Shown here in pieces: positions 60,817-64,000 of a stretch of 64,000 nt of DNA. The notes under the pieces are model-generated. The model made no database searches, was not told where the DNA came from, and saw only the letters and a program-made list of their open reading frames with translations. Each line of letters begins with the position of its first letter. The first letter of the stretch is position 1. The DNA comes from Pseudomonadota bacterium (GTDB lineage Bacteria; Pseudomonadota; Gammaproteobacteria; Xanthomonadales; Xanthomonadaceae). The stretch is from assembly GCA_023419315.1 (NCBI GenBank), contig JAEZYE010000061.1, positions 20,940 through 84,939 on the forward strand, given 5' to 3'. The position numbers and the translations under genes were made by a program.

Positions 60817-61878
60817 ATGAATGATCCGAATGCCAAGTCCGCACGCGTCACCGCGTCGGCCAAGCGCCACGTTGCCACGACGCTTGCCTTCTGCGGCATC
60901 GCAGCCGCGTCCCTGACGACCGTGGCCACGAACGCCTCGGCGCAGGCGCTCGCGCCGCAACAGGAACGAATCAGCCAGGCGACGATCCACGCCGATCACC
61001 GCGCCTACGCGGACACGCAACTGCGCATCAAGGCGCTGAACGATGGCGGCATCCGCGTCGACCATCCTGCACTGTCCAAGGCGCAGTGCTGGCTGGATAC
61101 GAGCTTCCACGAATACACACGAAACGACCGTGGCGGCTATCCGCAAGCCGCGCTCGACCAGGCCCTGCAATTGATCACGGCGCTGGAATCCGGCCGTGAG
61201 CCCGCTTGGGAAACGCCGCTGGTCAACAGCGCCGAACGACTCCGCCCGGATCTGTGGGCGCGCTTTGAACGCCTGCGCGGCCACGCGGGCTTCCGCTGCG
61301 CGGCGCAGGCGGCGGCATGCGGCGAAGTGGAACTGGTGCATGCCGGCAACGAGATCAACGACGGCGGCTGGCGTCATGCCAAGCCCTACATCCAGATTGC
61401 GGAAGATCTGCTGGCCCGTGCAGAGCAGGCCGCTGAAGCGTGCTCCGCGCCGGCTGCATCGAACCCGGCGCCGGACGTGGAAAGCTTCGATCTCGCGGCC
61501 GATGCGCTGTTCACTTTCAACCGTGGCGATCTCGCCGGACTGCAGCCGCAGGGGCGCATGGCGCTGGACGAACTGGCTCGACGCCTGCGCACCGTTTACG
61601 CGCGCGTGGATCGCATCACGCTCACCGGCCATACCGACCGCCTCGGCAACGACATGTACAACCTGAAGCTGTCGCAGCAACGTGCCGTTACGGTGAAGCA
61701 GTACCTGCAGCAACAGGGCGTGGACGCATCGATCGTCGCGCAGGGCCGCGGCGAAAGCCTGCCGAGCGGGAAGACCGACGCATGCCAGGGCGAACGCGCG
61801 ACTGGCGAACTCAAGCAGTCCCTGCAACCGGATCGGCGCGTCAGCGTCGAGATCGCCGGGATGCGGCACAGCCGCTGA
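60817..61878 (+). CDS. OmpA-family peptidoglycan-binding protein
   Basis: A protein of about 353 residues: signal peptide ending NASAQA, an N-terminal alpha-helical region of about 200 residues (LNDGGIRVDHPALSKAQCWLDTSFHEYTRNDRGGYPQAALDQALQLI) with several Cys, then the OmpA domain with LFTFNRGDLAGLQPQGRMALDELARRL, ITLTGHTDRLGNDMYNLKLSQQRAVTVKQYLQQQGVD and RGESLPSGKTDAC...DRRVSVEI. OmpA domains bind the peptidoglycan diaminopimelate. ATG 60754, overlapping the barrel stop, is an alternative start. Probably anchors the module to the cell wall. Confidence 0.87.
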   Translation: MNDPNAKSARVTASAKRHVATTLAFCGIAAASLTTVATNASAQALAPQQERISQATIHADHRAYADTQLRIKALNDGGIRVDHPALSKAQCWLDTSFHEYTRNDRGGYPQAALDQALQLITALESGREPAWETPLVNSAERLRPDLWARFERLRGHAGFRCAAQAAACGEVELVHAGNEINDGGWRHAKPYIQIAEDLLARAEQAAEACSAPAASNPAPDVESFDLAADALFTFNRGDLAGLQPQGRMALDELARRLRTVYARVDRITLTGHTDRLGNDMYNLKLSQQRAVTVKQYLQQQGVDASIVAQGRGESLPSGKTDACQGERATGELKQSLQPDRRVSVEIAGMRHSR

Positions 61879-61981
61879 CCCGGTTGCGCAGGCACGTCGA
61901 TGCCGACGTCGCCTGTGCCCACACGAGTGAATTCCCGCGTCCGGATCCGTCCGGACGCCGACAGCTTTCCAGGAACAAGAA

Positions 61982-64000
61982 ATGAGCATCCGTGCACTAC
62001 CGGCCCACTTCCTGCGGACAGCGACGACGCTGCTGTTCGGAAGCCTGTGGCTGTCCGCACCCGCACAGGCGGCGACACCGTTCGAATCGTGCGGTGTCGA
62101 CCTGTACATCAGCCAGGGCGTGGACAACACCAGACCGACGACGCTCAACGTCGTCGACATCAACACACCGCCGTTCACGCTGAATCCCATCGCATCGGAA
62201 CAGAAGGCGTACAACTCGATTGGCTTCTCGCCGGTTGACAAGTACATCTATGCCCTGCGTGTCAGCGACGCACGACTGCTGCGAATCGGCATTGAAGGCA
62301 CCGCAGAAGATCTCGGAACCGTCGCGGGCTTGCCTGCTCCGACGGCCAATCGCGGATACAACGCGGGCGAAATCGGTGCCGATGGTTACTACTACGTCAA
62401 GCAGAGCGGCGTGGACAACCGCATCCACAAGATCGACCTGACCACCCGCTCGGTGGTGCAGACCATCACCCTGACCCAGTCCGCCAATGCGGCGGACATG
62501 GCGTGGGTCAATGGCCTGCTCTACATGGTCAACTCGGACGGCCGCCTCGCCAGTGTCGATCCCGCCACCGGCGTCGTGACTCGGTTTCCGACGGTCAACA
62601 CCGGCATGGTTTCGCCGAACAACGGCACCGTCGGCGCCATGTTCGGCGCCACCAACGGACTGTTCGGTGCACTGAATAAACCCGGCGGCTTCTACCAGTT
62701 CGATCTGGAAACCGGCAAGGCGACCAGGCTGTCGAGCGCACCGGACGTCAGCACCAACGATGGCGCGCATTGCGCCACGGCGCCGGTGCAATGGAAGCTC
62801 GATGTCGGCATCAGCAAGACCAACTCCGCGGGCGACGAGCCAGACGATCAAAGCGACGACACCTATGTGCCGGGCAGCGAAGTGAGCTACCGCATCGTCG
62901 TCAGCAATCGCGGGCCGCTCGGCGTGCAGGGATTGAAGGTCAGCGATGCATTGCCGGTGGGGATCGATCCGGCCACGGTGAGCTGGACGTGCGCCGTCAC
63001 GCAGGGCACGGGCAACTGCGGCCAGGCGAGCGGCTCGGGCGTGCTGCGCGACGAAGTGGATCTGGAGTTCGACGCCATCAGTCGCATTCCTTCGCTGGCC
63101 ACCTACACGCTGAAGTTCCTGGTGCCGCTGGACTATCACGCGAATCATGGTCAATTGACCAACACGGCGCGCCTCGATTTGCCCGAAGGCTATGCCGATA
63201 CCTCGCCGGGCGACAACGAAGCCACGGACTCGGATCCGGCGATCGCGAACGTCACGCTGCTCAAGCAGCTGACCAGCGAAAGCGGCAAGTCCGCCAACGT
63301 GGCCGAACCCGGCGAAACGCTGACCTACACGCTGACGCTGACCAACAGCGGCGGCACGGCGGTGAGCGACTACGCGCTGACCGACCACTTCGATGCGAAC
63401 ACCGTGTTCGTCTCGGCCAGCCATGGCGGCGTGAATGCGTCGGGCCAGGACATCCTGTGGACCGGGCTGGCGGTGCCGGCGTCGGGTACGCAGACGCTGA
63501 CCGTGCAGGTGAAGGTGGCCAACGAGCTGCCGGCCGGTACGACGCGGGTGGTGAACGTCATCCATCCGACCGGCCAGGCGCCGGCCGACTGCGCGGCTTC
63601 GCCGCTGCCGTCGACCTGCGTGGTCACACCGACCCCGAGTCTGGTGACGCTGCAGAAGGCCCTGAGCGATGAGACCACGAAGGACGGCATCGCCCAGCCG
63701 GGCGAGACGCTGACCTACACGCTGACGCTGACCAACAGCGGCGGCACGGCGGTGAACGACTACGCGCTGACCGACCACTTCGATGCGAACACCGTGTTCG
63801 TGTCGGCCAGCCATGGCGGCGTGAATGCGTCGGGCCAGGACATCCTGTGGACCGGGCTGGCAGTGCCGGCTTCGGGTACGCAGACGCTGACCGTGCAGGT
63901 GAAGGTCAGAGACACACTGCCGGCCGGTACGACGCAGGTCGTCAACGTCATCCATCCGACCGGCCAGGCGCCGGCCGACTGCTCGGCCTCGCCGCTGCCG
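61982..64000 (+). CDS. Repetitive DUF11 surface protein (partial, C-terminus outside window)
   Basis: 673 open codons run off the right edge. A signal peptide (LLFGSLWLSAPAQAAT) is followed by a beta-propeller-like region of about 250 residues (VVDINTPPFTLNPIA, GFSPVDKYIYALR, ADMAWVNGLLYMVNSDGRLASVDPATG), then DUF11-type Ig repeats: DVGISKTNSAGDEPDD...GSEVSYRIVVSNRGPLGVQGLKVSDALP, and two nearly identical 130-residue units beginning EPGETLTYTLTLTNSGGTAV. Such proteins are large cell-surface adhesins or matrix proteins. It is the third gene of the barrel-OmpA-DUF11 module. Confidence 0.85.
   Translation, partial: MSIRALPAHFLRTATTLLFGSLWLSAPAQAATPFESCGVDLYISQGVDNTRPTTLNVVDINTPPFTLNPIASEQKAYNSIGFSPVDKYIYALRVSDARLLRIGIEGTAEDLGTVAGLPAPTANRGYNAGEIGADGYYYVKQSGVDNRIHKIDLTTRSVVQTITLTQSANAADMAWVNGLLYMVNSDGRLASVDPATGVVTRFPTVNTGMVSPNNGTVGAMFGATNGLFGALNKPGGFYQFDLETGKATRLSSAPDVSTNDGAHCATAPVQWKLDVGISKTNSAGDEPDDQSDDTYVPGSEVSYRIVVSNRGPLGVQGLKVSDALPVGIDPATVSWTCAVTQGTGNCGQASGSGVLRDEVDLEFDAISRIPSLATYTLKFLVPLDYHANHGQLTNTARLDLPEGYADTSPGDNEATDSDPAIANVTLLKQLTSESGKSANVAEPGETLTYTLTLTNSGGTAVSDYALTDHFDANTVFVSASHGGVNASGQDILWTGLAVPASGTQTLTVQVKVANELPAGTTRVVNVIHPTGQAPADCAASPLPSTCVVTPTPSLVTLQKALSDETTKDGIAQPGETLTYTLTLTNSGGTAVNDYALTDHFDANTVFVSASHGGVNASGQDILWTGLAVPASGTQTLTVQVKVRDTLPAGTTQVVNVIHPTGQAPADCSASPLP
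63309..64000 (+). repeat. Tandem DUF11 repeats, period 390 bases
   Basis: A unit near 63309-63605 recurs almost base for base 390 bases later (63699-63995). Both include PGETLTYTLTLTNSGG and VNASGQDILWTGLAVPASG. The near identity at the nucleotide level indicates recent duplication or gene conversion; more units probably follow beyond the edge. Confidence 0.9.

Noticed and set aside
61997..63955. 652-codon minus-strand open frame opposite the DUF11 gene
   Set aside because: Its apparent repeats mirror the DUF11 repeats; the plus strand has a signal peptide and clear Ig repeats.

Overview
The window is about 64 kb of high-GC chromosome. Gene content and order point to a gammaproteobacterium of the Xanthomonadaceae/Lysobacteraceae (Xanthomonas, Lysobacter, Pseudoxanthomonas and relatives). 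The main evidence is the origin block gyrB-recF-dnaN-dnaA | rpmH-rnpA-yidC-mnmE, preceded by TPR-tonB-exbB-exbD-exbD and pdxJ. FabV as enoyl reductase, a six-gene mlaFEDCB-mlaA operon and a phhA/Lrp pair fit this too. No rRNA, tRNA, CRISPR array, insertion sequence or prophage was seen; this is mostly core chromosome around oriC.

Layout. 1-4.9 kb: the N-terminal end of recC (minus, cut by the window edge), then the complete Mla phospholipid-trafficking operon. 4.9-13.4 kb: rmuC, a LysE exporter, an amino-acid permease, fabV, an rRNA methyltransferase, a TerC metal transporter behind a yybP-ykoY-type manganese riboswitch, and a rhomboid-like protease. 13.4-25.3 kb: a GH18 glycosidase, two TonB-dependent receptors, an AIM24-type protein, a patatin lipoprotein, a four-gene operon of unclear role (GFA/ABM/HD/membrane), DUF2164, Lrp and phenylalanine hydroxylase. 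25.3-40.2 kb: a WYL regulator with a NIPSNAP operon and palindromic operator, a NarL-type two-component system, a DUF4010 protein, fbp, a porin/citrate transporter pair divergent from an odd orphan response regulator, a radical SAM protein, cardiolipin synthase, pdxJ and about 1.1 kb with no convincing gene. 40.2-45.5 kb: the TonB energy-transduction cluster with three ExbD genes, and a periplasmic M48 protease. 45.5-57 kb: the replication-origin block, with three parS-like sites (two inside recF) and DnaA boxes between dnaN and dnaA. 57.4-64 kb: a surface module of a large Ig-domain plus beta-barrel outer-membrane protein, an OmpA-family protein and the start of a very repetitive DUF11 surface protein that runs off the window.

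How it fits together. Much of the window concerns the envelope: lipid asymmetry (Mla), cardiolipin, TonB-powered uptake, porin/citrate uptake, membrane protein insertion (YidC) and a possible barrel/OmpA/DUF11 export-and-display system. The most interesting points for follow-up are that surface module, a response regulator that has Gly where the phospho-acceptor Asp should be and has no neighbouring kinase, the riboswitch in front of terC, the parS-like sites embedded in recF, and a perfect palindrome at the head of the WYL/NIPSNAP operon.
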